The notes: a model not told the origin generated them from the letters alone. Positions 27,523 through 36,664 are shown, counted from the stretch's first letter. The stretch is DNA of 39,503 bases from Sphingobacteriales bacterium 16-39-50 (GCA_002257025.1 NCHA01000025.1:1-39503), one strand, 5' to 3'. Numbers and translations: made by a program.

Positions 27523-28387
27523 TTGCGTTGAATGTTACTTCGAAAATTGTTCCCGAAGGCTGGTTATTTTTTACTTTTATTGAGGCCTGATGCTTATCAA
27601 GAACCTGTTTTACAATGAATAATCCAAGTCCGGTACCCTTTGTTTTGCGAGTATCTTCGCTACCTACCCTGTAAAACTTCTCAAAAATACGTGATTTTTC
27701 CTGATCATTAATGCCTATGCCTGAATCGGCCACAATAAATTGAATTTGTCCGTTGCTACGTTTCAGACTAACATTCACTTCAGCACATGGCGGCGAGTAT
27801 TTCACTGCATTTTCAATCAGATTTGTAACGACTGAGGTTAAGGCAAATTTATCTCCCTCCAGCATAATTCCCTGCTGCACAGAAAGCTTGATAATTTGCG
27901 AACTGCAGGTATGCACCTGTAATCTTCCGGCTACGGAATTGACCAGTTCAGAAAGATTAAAACTCTCTTTGGGGAATGTGTATAGGTTACTCTCGATCTT
28001 AGTTGCCAGAAGCATATTCTCAACAAGATCGTCCAGTCGCTCAATATCCTTTAAGGAATTGGTCAAAAAGGACTTTTGCTGAGCCGGATCGAGTTCCCGC
28101 TTCAGGATAGTCTGCAGGTATAATTTTATAGATGCCAGAGGCGATTTAAGTTCATGAGTAACCGATAAGAGGAAGTTCTTTTGCCGATGGTGCAGCTTTC
28201 TTTCCTGATCTATTGCCTTTTGCAAATAGTATGCCCCTACAAAAAAGATGAAAAGGAAAACGGCGGTTTCACCAAGCACCATTCCCTTACTGTTAGGATT
28301 GGCGATGAGCAATAATCTGCCCCACCAAATCAATTGAAAGATGGCGTAAATGATCAGACAATAAAATATCACCATTGGCCTTCTCAT
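27512..28387 (-). CDS. Sensor histidine kinase
   Basis: A 291-residue kinase with two N-terminal membrane helices (about 6-22 and 40-56) and a very short extracytoplasmic loop between them. A dimerisation/phosphoacceptor domain follows with H78 in SVTHELKSPLASIK, then an HATPase_c domain with the N box (TNLIENAVKYSP), G1 (VADSGIGI) and G2 (GTGLGLFIVKQV) boxes. The frame extends to a GTG inside hemL, but the ATG at 28387 (MRRPMVIFYCLIIYAIF) puts the membrane helix at the N-terminus and avoids the overlap. The minimal periplasmic part suggests it senses a membrane or intracellular cue. Confidence 0.93.
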   Translation of the reverse strand: MRRPMVIFYCLIIYAIFQLIWWGRLLLIANPNSKGMVLGETAVFLFIFFVGAYYLQKAIDQERKLHHRQKNFLLSVTHELKSPLASIKLYLQTILKRELDPAQQKSFLTNSLKDIERLDDLVENMLLATKIESNLYTFPKESFNLSELVNSVAGRLQVHTCSSQIIKLSVQQGIMLEGDKFALTSVVTNLIENAVKYSPPCAEVNVSLKRSNGQIQFIVADSGIGINDQEKSRIFEKFYRVGSEDTRKTKGTGLGLFIVKQVLDKHQASIKVKNNQPSGTIFEVTFNANAN

Positions 28388-28391
28388 AGTT

Positions 28392-29771
28392 CTATGCTCT
28401 AGCTCCTCTGAAAACAATGTCGAGACTTTCAAAAATAGCACGTTTTGCCTTTTCGAGATCTACTTTAGTGTGCACAGATGATACAAATCCAACTTCATAA
28501 CCCGATGGTCCGAAATAAATACCACGGTTGAGCAGTTCCCTGTGCATGATCTTAAACTTCTCCATGCTTGATGCATCGATCTCTTCTGCAGCACTGATCT
28601 TTTCCTGATCTGTAAATGCGAACCAGAAAATCGAACCAATCGTAAACACCTTGAATTTATAATTTCTTGCTGTGGCAAAACGCTGTATTGACTCTGTAAA
28701 ATCCAGAGTCTTATTGTTCAAATCTTTATAAAAATTAGATTTTGCAAGTTCAGTCAACTGAGCAATGCCGGCAGCCATAGCTACAGGATTTCCGGAGAGC
28801 GTACCAGCCTGATAAACAGGTCCATCCGGAGATATCATCTCCATAATTTCTACTGATGAACCGTACATACCTACCGGTAAACCACCCCCAATTATTTTAC
28901 CATAAGTGATGATATCCGGCTGTATGCCGTAAAAACCTGCAGCTCCTTCAAAACCGATCCGGAATCCGGATATAACCTCATCAAAGATCAGTAGTGATTT
29001 ATTCTTCGAACATATCCTGCGTAAAAACTCCAGGAATTCTTTGGTCTGAAGCAGCAAGCCATTATTCGCAGGAACAGGTTCAATGATTATTGCAGCGATC
29101 TGCCCTTCAAATTGTTCAAAAGCCTCATTAACGGCCTGTTCATTATTCAATGGGACAACTATGGTTTCATCAGCAAAAGCCTTTGGGATACCTGCAGATG
29201 AGGTTTCACCAAATGTTACCAGTCCGGAGCCTGCCTTAACCAGCAATGAATCAGAATGCCCATGATAACAACCTTCAAACTTGATGATCTTATCGCGCTT
29301 TGTATAGCCGCGGGCCAGACGAATAGCCGACATCACAGCTTCTGTTCCTGAACTGGTGAAGCGAATTTTACGGATGTATTTATTATTCTTCAGGATTAGC
29401 TCGGCCAATTGGTTTTCAAGCGCAGTAGGTGCACCAAAACTCATCCCGTTCTGCATAGCCTCGATCACTTTTTCGCGAACCACCGGATGATTATGCCCAA
29501 GAATTAGTGGTCCCCATGAAGCACAAAAATCAATGAACTGATTCCCGTCAGCATCCCATATATTACAACCATCACCTTTTTGGATAAATAACGGTGTTCC
29601 ATGAACCGATTTAAAAGCCCTTACCGGAGAGTTTACCCCCCCCGGGAAATAGGTTTTTGATTTTTCGTATAATTCGGCAGACTTCTCCCTCGAAATATCA
29701 GGCTTTCCTACTGTATTTACCGGAGTCTCTTCATCCGAACCTGAAAACATCTTTTTTAGTGATCCTAACAT
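28392..29771 (-). CDS. hemL: Glutamate-1-semialdehyde 2,1-aminomutase
   Basis: PLP enzyme that converts glutamate-1-semialdehyde to 5-aminolevulinate, the second dedicated step of the C5 heme route. The 459 residues include YFPGGVNSPVRAF, the SSGTEAVMSAIRLARG cofactor-phosphate segment, FDEVISGFRIG, and the PLP lysine K292 in TYGKIIGGGLPVG. The first ~33 residues, before SAELYEKSKTYFPGG, are not part of the usual family sequence (~428 residues), so either this is a genuine extension or translation starts later. The kinase gene follows within 5 bases. Confidence 0.96.
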   Translation of the reverse strand: MLGSLKKMFSGSDEETPVNTVGKPDISREKSAELYEKSKTYFPGGVNSPVRAFKSVHGTPLFIQKGDGCNIWDADGNQFIDFCASWGPLILGHNHPVVREKVIEAMQNGMSFGAPTALENQLAELILKNNKYIRKIRFTSSGTEAVMSAIRLARGYTKRDKIIKFEGCYHGHSDSLLVKAGSGLVTFGETSSAGIPKAFADETIVVPLNNEQAVNEAFEQFEGQIAAIIIEPVPANNGLLLQTKEFLEFLRRICSKNKSLLIFDEVISGFRIGFEGAAGFYGIQPDIITYGKIIGGGLPVGMYGSSVEIMEMISPDGPVYQAGTLSGNPVAMAAGIAQLTELAKSNFYKDLNNKTLDFTESIQRFATARNYKFKVFTIGSIFWFAFTDQEKISAAEEIDASSMEKFKIMHRELLNRGIYFGPSGYEVGFVSSVHTKVDLEKAKRAIFESLDIVFRGARA

Positions 29772-30044
29772 TTTTTTTTAGTTGACAATTGACAATGGAC
29801 AGTTGACAATTATGAATTCGTATAATTTAGAAAATGTCAATTTATATCAATCAATTTTGTATTTCCTAATATTAAATTTTATCTGAAACTAACTAAAACC
29901 ATGCTTGATTTTTAGTAGTCAGTTATCTGTTGCTTGTTATCTGTGATGTAATACTAAATATCAAATGTAGCAGTCATATTAATTGTCAACCCGATAGCTA
30001 TCGGGTGTCCATTGTCAATTGTCCAATGTCAACTGTCAACTAAC
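29772..30044. repeat. Junction array between hemB and hemL
   Basis: Left arm GTTGACAATTGACAATGGAC plus AGTTGACAATT (29781-29812). Right arm TGTCCATTGTCAATTGTCCA plus ATGTCAACTGTCAAC (30006-30041), the reverse complement of the left. Between them lie CAGTTATCTGTTGCTTGTTATC words (29922-29943) and a perfect 18-base palindrome at 29989-30006 (half ACCCGATAG), a word I recall as widespread in this phylum. Confidence 0.85.
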
Positions 30045-31013
30045 CTACATCCACCCTTTCTCCATAATCTCCCTCGCATGATACGTAATAATAATGTTTG
30101 CCCCGGCTCTGCTGAATGCATACATATTTTCCATGATCACTTTCTGCTCATCGATCCAGCCTTTGGCTCCTGCGGCCTTTACCATGGAGTATTCTCCTGA
30201 AACATTATAACATGCCACTGGCAGGTCTGTACTCTCTCTCAGGCTCTTAATTACATCGAGGTAGGCCAATGCAGGCTTAACCATCAGAATATCTGCACCT
30301 TCCTGCTCATCCAGAGCAGATTCCCGCATCGTTTCGCGGGGATTGCGAAAATCCATCTGATAGGCTTTTCTGTCGCCTTTGCCGGGTGCCGAATCAGCTG
30401 CCTCTCTGAATGGCCCGTAATAAGCTGAAGCAAATTTTATACTGTAGCTCATTATTGCCGTATTTTCCAGGTTGTGCTGGTCCAGCTTTTCGCGGATACC
30501 CAATATCCTGCCATCCATCATATCAGAAGGTGCGATCATATCAGCACCAGCTTGTGCATGACTCAGAGCCATTTTTGCCAATACATCTACGGTCTTATCG
30601 TTCTGAACATAATCATGCTGCAGAATTCCGCAATGACCATGCGTGGTATAGGCACAGGTACATACATCTGTGATCACATACAGGTCATCAGCAAACTCTT
30701 TTTTTAATTCCCTGACTGCATTTGCAACCACCGAATGTTTATCATAGGATGAGCTTGCGTCCTCTGTTTTCTCTTCCCCTACCCCAAAAAGCAATACCTT
30801 ATTAATTCCAAGTGAAAGTGATTTTTCGACGTCTTTCAGCAAAGTATCAACAGAAAAATGACTCACTCCGGGCATAGCATCAATACCATGTACTACATTT
30901 TTACCGGGCACTACAAAATACGGATAGATAAACATATCCTTTGACAGCCTGGTTTCTGCAACCATTTCACGCAAAATGGGTGATTTCCTTAATCTTCTTG
31001 GACGGATTAACAT
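30045..31013 (-). CDS. hemB: Delta-aminolevulinic acid dehydratase (porphobilinogen synthase)
   Basis: Condenses two 5-aminolevulinate molecules to porphobilinogen. The 322 residues (from ATG 31013, MLIRPRRLRKSPILREMV; a TTG ten codons upstream is possible but unlikely) contain the zinc-type cysteine cluster DVCTCAYTTHGHCGI and both active-site lysines, in MSYSIKFASAYYGPFR and DILMVKPALAYLD. The C-terminal VSGEYSMVKAA is also conserved. The gene lies just downstream of hemCD in the same direction. Confidence 0.97.
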   Translation of the reverse strand: MLIRPRRLRKSPILREMVAETRLSKDMFIYPYFVVPGKNVVHGIDAMPGVSHFSVDTLLKDVEKSLSLGINKVLLFGVGEEKTEDASSSYDKHSVVANAVRELKKEFADDLYVITDVCTCAYTTHGHCGILQHDYVQNDKTVDVLAKMALSHAQAGADMIAPSDMMDGRILGIREKLDQHNLENTAIMSYSIKFASAYYGPFREAADSAPGKGDRKAYQMDFRNPRETMRESALDEQEGADILMVKPALAYLDVIKSLRESTDLPVACYNVSGEYSMVKAAGAKGWIDEQKVIMENMYAFSRAGANIIITYHAREIMEKGWM

Positions 31014-31049
31014 ATGATCCTTTGATTTATAAAATTTATTCAACCGGAT

Positions 31050-32666
31050 TTAATAATCCAGTGCAAATACAGCTTCAGCTAAACCCATTTCATCCGGTGA
31101 AAAAGGCAGGGTATATTTCACTCCCAATTCATCAAATTTCTGGCCGGTTGTTTTTCCAATACAAATAACCTGCTGATCCGGCTCCAGTAAATTCTCTGCA
31201 AAATAAGAATCCACATTTGAGGGGCTTGTAAAAATTAGCACTTCGGCAAAGGATTGGGCTACATTATCCTCACTAACCGTTTCATATACAGTTAGTTCAA
31301 CTATTTTAGTATCGTCGGACAATGCCTTTTGTATAGTCTTCAATGAGCCTTTAGCACTCGGGAAAAGCACATTGCTTCCATTAGCAAGCTTTGCAAATTC
31401 TAAGGCAATATCCTTGGTATCAATTCCTTCTTCCTCTCCATTAAAATCGGCAACCTTTCCATGCAGTCTGAGTGCATCTTCAGATCCTCTGCCCAGTACC
31501 CCGAATTTGACTTTTTTGGGTAGCTGCGGATCAAGTTTAAAGAAGTATTCAATGGCATTCTTACTACTGAAGAACACCCAGTCAATATTTCTAAGAATAA
31601 AGGGATCGAGATTATTGATCGATGGAAAAGTTCTGATCAGAGATCTGTCTTCAATTTCTATTTGATGCTTCTTAAGCGCATTTCTCAGATAGCTGTTTTC
31701 CGAAAGTTCACGACTGATAAATACATTAGCCGGGAATTTGCGGTCGGGAGCAAATTTGGAAACAATTTTTTCTGCGAGTCCTTTGGTGGTTTTAGATTGC
31801 ATGAAGAGCCGGTCAGGAAAATCTGTTCCGTCTGATGCTTTGGCTGTCCATACCTGAAACAATGAACCATCTTTGCGGCAATAACATCCCAGAGGCAATT
31901 GGCATCCTCCATCAAACATATTCAGAACCTTACGTTCTACTGCAATCTGTTCGGCAACTACCTGATTATTAAGGGGCTGAAGTAAATCAAAAAGGGCCGT
32001 ATCACTCTCACGAATCTGTACAGCTAAAACCCCCTGTGCAGGCGCCGGGATCAATTCAGTTGGTTCTAGTTCTTCAACATGGAATTCTTCGCTTAGATCA
32101 TAGCCCAGCCTGATAACACCGGCCTTGGCAAGCATGATCGCATCATAATTCTCATCGCGTAATTTTTGCAGGCGGGTTTGAACATTACCCCTGAGTTCTT
32201 CAATCTCAAAATCAGGCCGTACAGCCAGTAACTGAGATTTACGACGGTTTGATGAGGTTCCTACCATGCCCCCGAACTTAACAGATAGCTTTTGCTGAAT
32301 ATCAACGCAGTCCTTTAAAATCACCAATAACTCTGCGGGATCTTCGCGCTCAGAAACAGCAGCAATGATCAGTCCTTCAGGATTTGTGGTTGGAAGATCT
32401 TTATGTGAATGAACGGCAAGATCAATGGTTCCGTTCAGTAATTCTTCTTCAAGCTCCTTGGTAAAAAAACCCTTGCCTTCAAGCTTATCGAAACTCAGAT
32501 TCAGAATTTTATCACCCTGAGTCTTAATAATTTTTAACTCTGAGTCATGCCCAATTTCTGCCAGACGATCCTTAATAAAATTCGCCTGCCATAATGCAAG
32601 CTCACTTCCGCGCGTTCCAATAACAATTTTTGATTTTTTATTATCCTCGGGCAAATGATCAGACAT
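31050..32666 (-). CDS. hemC: HemC-HemD fusion: porphobilinogen deaminase and uroporphyrinogen III synthase
   Basis: A 538-residue bifunctional protein. Residues 12 to about 310 are porphobilinogen deaminase: IGTRGSELALWQ, GKGFFTKELEEELL, catalytic D90 in HSHKD, and the dipyrromethane-attachment C255 in GGCQLPLG. From about 312 to the end is a divergent uroporphyrinogen III synthase-type domain (VFISRELSENSYL; DWVFFSSKNAIEYFF; VLFPSAKGSLKTI; IFTSPSNVDSYF; CIGKTTGQKFDELG). Fusing the two would pass the unstable hydroxymethylbilane directly to the cyclase. HemD proteins are poorly conserved, so the second assignment is less certain than the first. Confidence 0.93.
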   Translation of the reverse strand: MSDHLPEDNKKSKIVIGTRGSELALWQANFIKDRLAEIGHDSELKIIKTQGDKILNLSFDKLEGKGFFTKELEEELLNGTIDLAVHSHKDLPTTNPEGLIIAAVSEREDPAELLVILKDCVDIQQKLSVKFGGMVGTSSNRRKSQLLAVRPDFEIEELRGNVQTRLQKLRDENYDAIMLAKAGVIRLGYDLSEEFHVEELEPTELIPAPAQGVLAVQIRESDTALFDLLQPLNNQVVAEQIAVERKVLNMFDGGCQLPLGCYCRKDGSLFQVWTAKASDGTDFPDRLFMQSKTTKGLAEKIVSKFAPDRKFPANVFISRELSENSYLRNALKKHQIEIEDRSLIRTFPSINNLDPFILRNIDWVFFSSKNAIEYFFKLDPQLPKKVKFGVLGRGSEDALRLHGKVADFNGEEEGIDTKDIALEFAKLANGSNVLFPSAKGSLKTIQKALSDDTKIVELTVYETVSEDNVAQSFAEVLIFTSPSNVDSYFAENLLEPDQQVICIGKTTGQKFDELGVKYTLPFSPDEMGLAEAVFALDY

Positions 32667-32737
32667 GATTATAAATTTATTCGGGATTATTTTTTTGAAT
32701 GCTAAAAATAGCCAAAATGATTGGGATCAACTGAAAA

Positions 32738-33964
32738 TCAGCTATTTTTTATCAGAATATCCTTGGCCATAACCATCGGAACACTGATGTATTTTTTCTC
32801 CATATAATTCATTACACGGGCTAATACCTCACGGGAATTATCATCCATGCCTTCGATCTCATTAGCAAAGACCTTGGTCATCGCATTTTCCTTGATCTCT
32901 TTGATCTTCTCAGGAACCTGGCGCATTGCGATTTCGACCCTGCGTTGCTTTAAGACAGGCTTAAATTCTTCAATATTCTGACAAATGATTCGCTCTGCAT
33001 TGACAAGCTCATCATATCTTTCCTTTAAATTGCTGTTGGCTATTTCCTGCAGACTGTGAACCTCGATAAATGTAACCGGATTTTTTTCAAGTACCTCGGG
33101 GCAGGTATCATTTGGAACAGCGAGGTCAACGATTACCTTTCTTGATTTATCACCATTCAAAAGTGACTGGTAAATTTCATTAGTAATAATTGGTTCGGTA
33201 GCACTGGTACAGGTAATTATTGCATCGAATCCCCCTTTATAAGTTTTTAAGTCTTCGAGGCCAAAAGCTTTACCACCCAATTCTGTAGCAAGCATTTCCG
33301 CATTCTCAATACTGCGGTTAAATACCGCAAAATTTGAATACTTATGTTTTTTAAGGTATTTGGCAATATTGCGATTGGTTTCCCCTGCACCAACAATCAA
33401 AATTCTCGCATTGGTACACATTTTCAGCTCGCGGAGTTTGCGATAGGCCAGAGAGACCACTGAAATTGGCTTTCGTGCTATGCCTGTATTGGTATAAACT
33501 TCCTTTGCTGTTTTCACCACCCGGTTCATGATCAGGCGTAGATAATCACCGGTGAATCCGGAAACACGACAGGTTTCATAAGCCTTACGCACCTGAGCAA
33601 GAATCTCCTTCTCTCCAACAACCAGGCTTTCAAGTGAGCATGAAATACGAAGCAAGTGATTAAGTGCCTCTACATCCTCATAGACCACAACCTGTTTAAC
33701 AAAGGTATCAACCTGATCTTCGGAAACCGGCAGGTTAAGTGTTTGAATAAAGTCCTTGACAAAAGAAGCATCAAGATTTTGATCGGCTGTAAATACAAAT
33801 TCTACCCGATTGCATGTACCCAAATAGAATATCTCAGGTATATCAAACTTCGCCTTAACGCTTTCAAGACTACTTTCCAAACACTCATTGCAGATAACAA
33901 ACTTACCTAAATCTTTGAGGTCGACGTACTTATGAGTAAAGGCAATAACTTTTAAATACTTCAA
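32738..33964 (-). CDS. hemA: Glutamyl-tRNA reductase
   Basis: NADPH-dependent reduction of glutamyl-tRNA to glutamate-1-semialdehyde, the first step of the C5 route and usually the regulated one. The 408 residues have the catalytic domain with C51 in LGTCNRVEF, the HLLRISCSLESLVVGEKEILAQVRKAYE segment, a Rossmann domain (ILIVGAGETNRNIAKYL), and the C-terminal dimerisation helix region. It is the first gene of the minus-strand heme block. A 71-base spacer separates it from hemCD. Confidence 0.96.
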   Translation of the reverse strand: MKYLKVIAFTHKYVDLKDLGKFVICNECLESSLESVKAKFDIPEIFYLGTCNRVEFVFTADQNLDASFVKDFIQTLNLPVSEDQVDTFVKQVVVYEDVEALNHLLRISCSLESLVVGEKEILAQVRKAYETCRVSGFTGDYLRLIMNRVVKTAKEVYTNTGIARKPISVVSLAYRKLRELKMCTNARILIVGAGETNRNIAKYLKKHKYSNFAVFNRSIENAEMLATELGGKAFGLEDLKTYKGGFDAIITCTSATEPIITNEIYQSLLNGDKSRKVIVDLAVPNDTCPEVLEKNPVTFIEVHSLQEIANSNLKERYDELVNAERIICQNIEEFKPVLKQRRVEIAMRQVPEKIKEIKENAMTKVFANEIEGMDDNSREVLARVMNYMEKKYISVPMVMAKDILIKNS

Positions 33965-33992
33965 TTCGCTAATCCTAAATAAAAAACCAATA

Positions 33993-34000
33993 CAAATGTA
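33993..34000 (-). promoter_or_regulatory. Candidate -7 box for hemA and the heme genes
   Basis: Read on the minus strand this is TACATTTG, an exact TAnnTTTG match 29 bases upstream of the hemA ATG. No convincing TTTG lies at the -33 distance, so the call rests on one box plus position. Confidence 0.45.
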
Positions 34001-34119
34001 ACCTTTAAGCGATTTTCATTCTGTCACGCCTTTGTAAACACATACGTTTAGAAAGATTATAAATAACGTAACAGTGCAGAAAAACCGAAGTAATAAGGGC
34101 CTAAGCTAAAGAATTAAAC

Positions 34120-34620
34120 CTATTGTAATGTCAGGGATTCCTCCTTTTTATAGAAGAATTGTCCGGTAAAAATTATAAACATCCCAATCATAATTGAAAC
34201 ATCTGCCAGGTTAAAAATTCCAGTCTGAAACAGTCCCAGATCGAGGTGCAGGAAATCAGTAACTGAGCCATGCACAATCCGATCATAAAGATTACCGATT
34301 CCACCTCCTATGACAAAACACCAACCTACGATCTGCAAATTGGACATATTTCTTTTGACAAGAAGCATATATAAACCATAAGCAAGAAAAATAATGGGAA
34401 ATACAGAAAGCAGAATGATACGAATCAGGTCAGGAAGCGCACTTCCCGCACTTAAAAATGCTCCGGTATTTTCGACTTTAGTGAGTGTAAACCAAGGACC
34501 GAAAAGCTGAATGATCTCGTAATTGCCGACTTCATTTCTGACAATGATCTTTGAGATCTGATCAAAGGCAAGGTTCAGCATGATGATCAAAATGATCATT
34601 GCATTACTTATTTTAGTCAT
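34120..34620 (-). CDS. lspA: Lipoprotein signal peptidase (signal peptidase II)
   Basis: Inner-membrane aspartyl protease that cleaves lipoprotein signal peptides after lipid modification. The 166 residues carry four membrane helices, the N-terminal NLAFDQISKIIVRN and KVENTGAFLS motifs, and the two catalytic-aspartate regions GNLYDRIVHGSVTDF and FNLADVSIMIG. A start nine codons further upstream is open, but ATG 34620 overlaps the ispG stop by 8 bases, suggesting coupled translation. A 120-base spacer of AT-rich sequence separates it from hemA. Confidence 0.95.
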   Translation of the reverse strand: MTKISNAMIILIIMLNLAFDQISKIIVRNEVGNYEIIQLFGPWFTLTKVENTGAFLSAGSALPDLIRIILLSVFPIIFLAYGLYMLLVKRNMSNLQIVGWCFVIGGGIGNLYDRIVHGSVTDFLHLDLGLFQTGIFNLADVSIMIGMFIIFTGQFFYKKEESLTLQ

Positions 34621-36664
34621 GTTCAGGCTCCAGCCAGTTTCCATCATCCCGGATGATACCGATCAGTTCATCAAGTGCATTTTCTGTATTGACATTCTTC
34701 TTGACAACTTCTTTTCCACGGTAAAGTGTAATCTTACCCGGGCCGGTACCCACATAACCATAGTCGGCATCAGCCATTTCACCCGGACCGTTGACAATAC
34801 ATCCCATGATTCCTATTTTAAGACCTTTGAGATGATCAGTTCGGCTTCGAATCATTTGGGTGGTGATCTGCAGATCGAACAAGGTCCTTCCGCAACTCGG
34901 ACAGGAAATATATTCGGTCTTGGAAATCCTCGAACGGGTAGCCTGAAGGATTCCGAAAGAGGTTGAAAGTATGGTTTTAGCAGAAATATCGGGAGCATCT
35001 GCCCAAATTCCATCACCAAAACCGTCCAGCATTAATCCTCCCAGGTCAGTTGCTGAATACAATTGAAAATCAGATACTTCGGGTAAAATTTCGGCATGCT
35101 CAGGTGCCTGAGCTGAGGACTTTAAATGATAAGTTCTTTTGATGATCACTGGCATTTCAAGCCCCATTTCCACCAGTTTGAAAAAAGCCTGACGCTGATC
35201 CTGTAATCCACAGATCGACTGAGTTTCAAGTACAAATACAAGCGTATTATCCAGAGGAATCTCATTGAAAATATCCGAACCGATATCAGAATTGGAGATT
35301 GCAACCAGGTTCAGTGAAGTATCGCGTACACCGGCCGCAACATATTCTTTCAGAGAATAATAAGGATGGCAATTGCTCTTATTTTGAAGCCCTTTCCAGG
35401 TTGAATAATTGTAAAGCTGCTTCAGGTTTCCCGGAAAATTAAAAGATGGAAGTTCATCAGCCAGATAAACAAAATCGGTGGACTGCTCCGCCATATTATA
35501 CTTGTCAAGCAGAGATGAATACAAATATCCCACCTCCGATAAAATTGCCGGATCTTTAAGATTCTTTCTGGAAATATCGATTACAACACGCGGCACCTGA
35601 TGCCCACCTATGAAGGTATTCAGTTCAGAGGTATGGCGCTTCTGGTATTCGTAAGGGTTATGTGTTGCCTGTTGTCTGAGGTCTGAGGTCTGAAGTCTGA
35701 GGTTTGTCGCCGGGTTGGATTCACCTGATAACTGATAACTGTTAACAGATAATTCTCTCCACTTATATCTGTCCGCTAAGGCAATTGCCACCGGAGCTTC
35801 AAACTCAGGATCTTCGGTAAGTGACACACGAACGGTATCTCCCAACCCATCTTCCAGTAAGGCACCAATTCCCACAGCAGATTTGATCCGGCCGTCTTCG
35901 CCATCTCCTGCTTCGGTCACGCCGAGGTGCAGTGGATAATTCATCCCCTCTTTCACCATGGTTTCAACAAGCAGTCGGTAAGCCTGCACCATAACCTGAG
36001 GATTGCTGGATTTCATCGAAATAACGAGGTTATAATAGTTCAAATCCTCGCACATCCGCATAAATTCCATTGCCGACTCGACCATACCACGGGGAGTATC
36101 TCCATAGTGGCTCATGATGCGGTCCGAGAGAGAGCCATGGTTGGTTCCGATTCTCATCGCAGTCCCGTATTCTTTGCAAACCTTTACCAGAGGGGCAAAT
36201 TTCTTATAGATTCTTTCCAGTTCTGCCTGATACTCAGCGCTGGTGTATTCAAAATTTTCAAAGCGTTTTTTATCTGCATAATTGCCGGGGTTGATACGTA
36301 CTTTTTCAACAATCCGGGCAGCTTCTTCTGCAGCATTGGGAGTAAAATGTATATCGGCAATGAGAGGTACATCATAACCCCTTGCCTTCAACTCCTTTTT
36401 GATGTTCGCCAGATTTTTAGCTTCCTTAACACTTGGGGCAGTAATCCGCACGTATTCACAGCCCGCATCAACCATCCGAATTGATTGCTCAACTGTACCC
36501 ATAGTATCCATGGTATCTGTAGTAGTCATACTCTGGATACGGATCGGATTATGGGCACCCATCGGAATATGACCGATCGTTACCTCACGGGTTAAGAATC
36601 TGGAATAGGTATTTAGTGAATTACAATACTTGCCATCAAGGGCAGGAAAAGTGCTTTTAGTCAT
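34613..36664 (-). CDS. ispG: HMBPP synthase (GcpE), long form
   Basis: Fe-S enzyme of the MEP isoprenoid route that converts methylerythritol cyclodiphosphate to HMBPP. The 683 residues show the N-terminal TIM barrel (IRIQSMTTTDTMDT, VPLIADIHFTPNAA, MRIGTNHGSLSDRI, LHLGVTEAGDGEDGRIKSA), the central insert domain found in Bacteroidota and plant-type enzymes, and the C-terminal cluster domain (SCPSCGRTLFDL; GIMGCIVNGPGEMADADYGYVG). The linker before NPYEYQKR contains about 35 residues encoded by repeat words (35671-35754), which makes the protein longer than I would expect (roughly 610-670 for related forms). The frame stays open through them. Confidence 0.95.
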   Translation of the reverse strand: MTKSTFPALDGKYCNSLNTYSRFLTREVTIGHIPMGAHNPIRIQSMTTTDTMDTMGTVEQSIRMVDAGCEYVRITAPSVKEAKNLANIKKELKARGYDVPLIADIHFTPNAAEEAARIVEKVRINPGNYADKKRFENFEYTSAEYQAELERIYKKFAPLVKVCKEYGTAMRIGTNHGSLSDRIMSHYGDTPRGMVESAMEFMRMCEDLNYYNLVISMKSSNPQVMVQAYRLLVETMVKEGMNYPLHLGVTEAGDGEDGRIKSAVGIGALLEDGLGDTVRVSLTEDPEFEAPVAIALADRYKWRELSVNSYQLSGESNPATNLRLQTSDLRQQATHNPYEYQKRHTSELNTFIGGHQVPRVVIDISRKNLKDPAILSEVGYLYSSLLDKYNMAEQSTDFVYLADELPSFNFPGNLKQLYNYSTWKGLQNKSNCHPYYSLKEYVAAGVRDTSLNLVAISNSDIGSDIFNEIPLDNTLVFVLETQSICGLQDQRQAFFKLVEMGLEMPVIIKRTYHLKSSAQAPEHAEILPEVSDFQLYSATDLGGLMLDGFGDGIWADAPDISAKTILSTSFGILQATRSRISKTEYISCPSCGRTLFDLQITTQMIRSRTDHLKGLKIGIMGCIVNGPGEMADADYGYVGTGPGKITLYRGKEVVKKNVNTENALDELIGIIRDDGNWLEPEHD
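35671..35754. repeat. Repeat words inserted in the ispG frame
   Basis: GTCTGAGGTCTGAGGTCTGA and AGTCTGAGGTT (35674-35704) use the same word as the hemE-hemJ junction array at 25091-25256. CTGATAACTGATAACTGTTA (35724-35743) is a second word of the same style as other junctions. Together they encode the IspG linker (VNSYQLSG...NLRLQTSDLRQQ) without breaking the frame. Confidence 0.85.

Noticed and set aside
28388..28441. Upstream GTG start of the histidine kinase inside hemL
   Set aside because: It would add 18 non-conserved residues before the membrane helix and overlap hemL by 50 bases. The ATG at 28387 is simpler.
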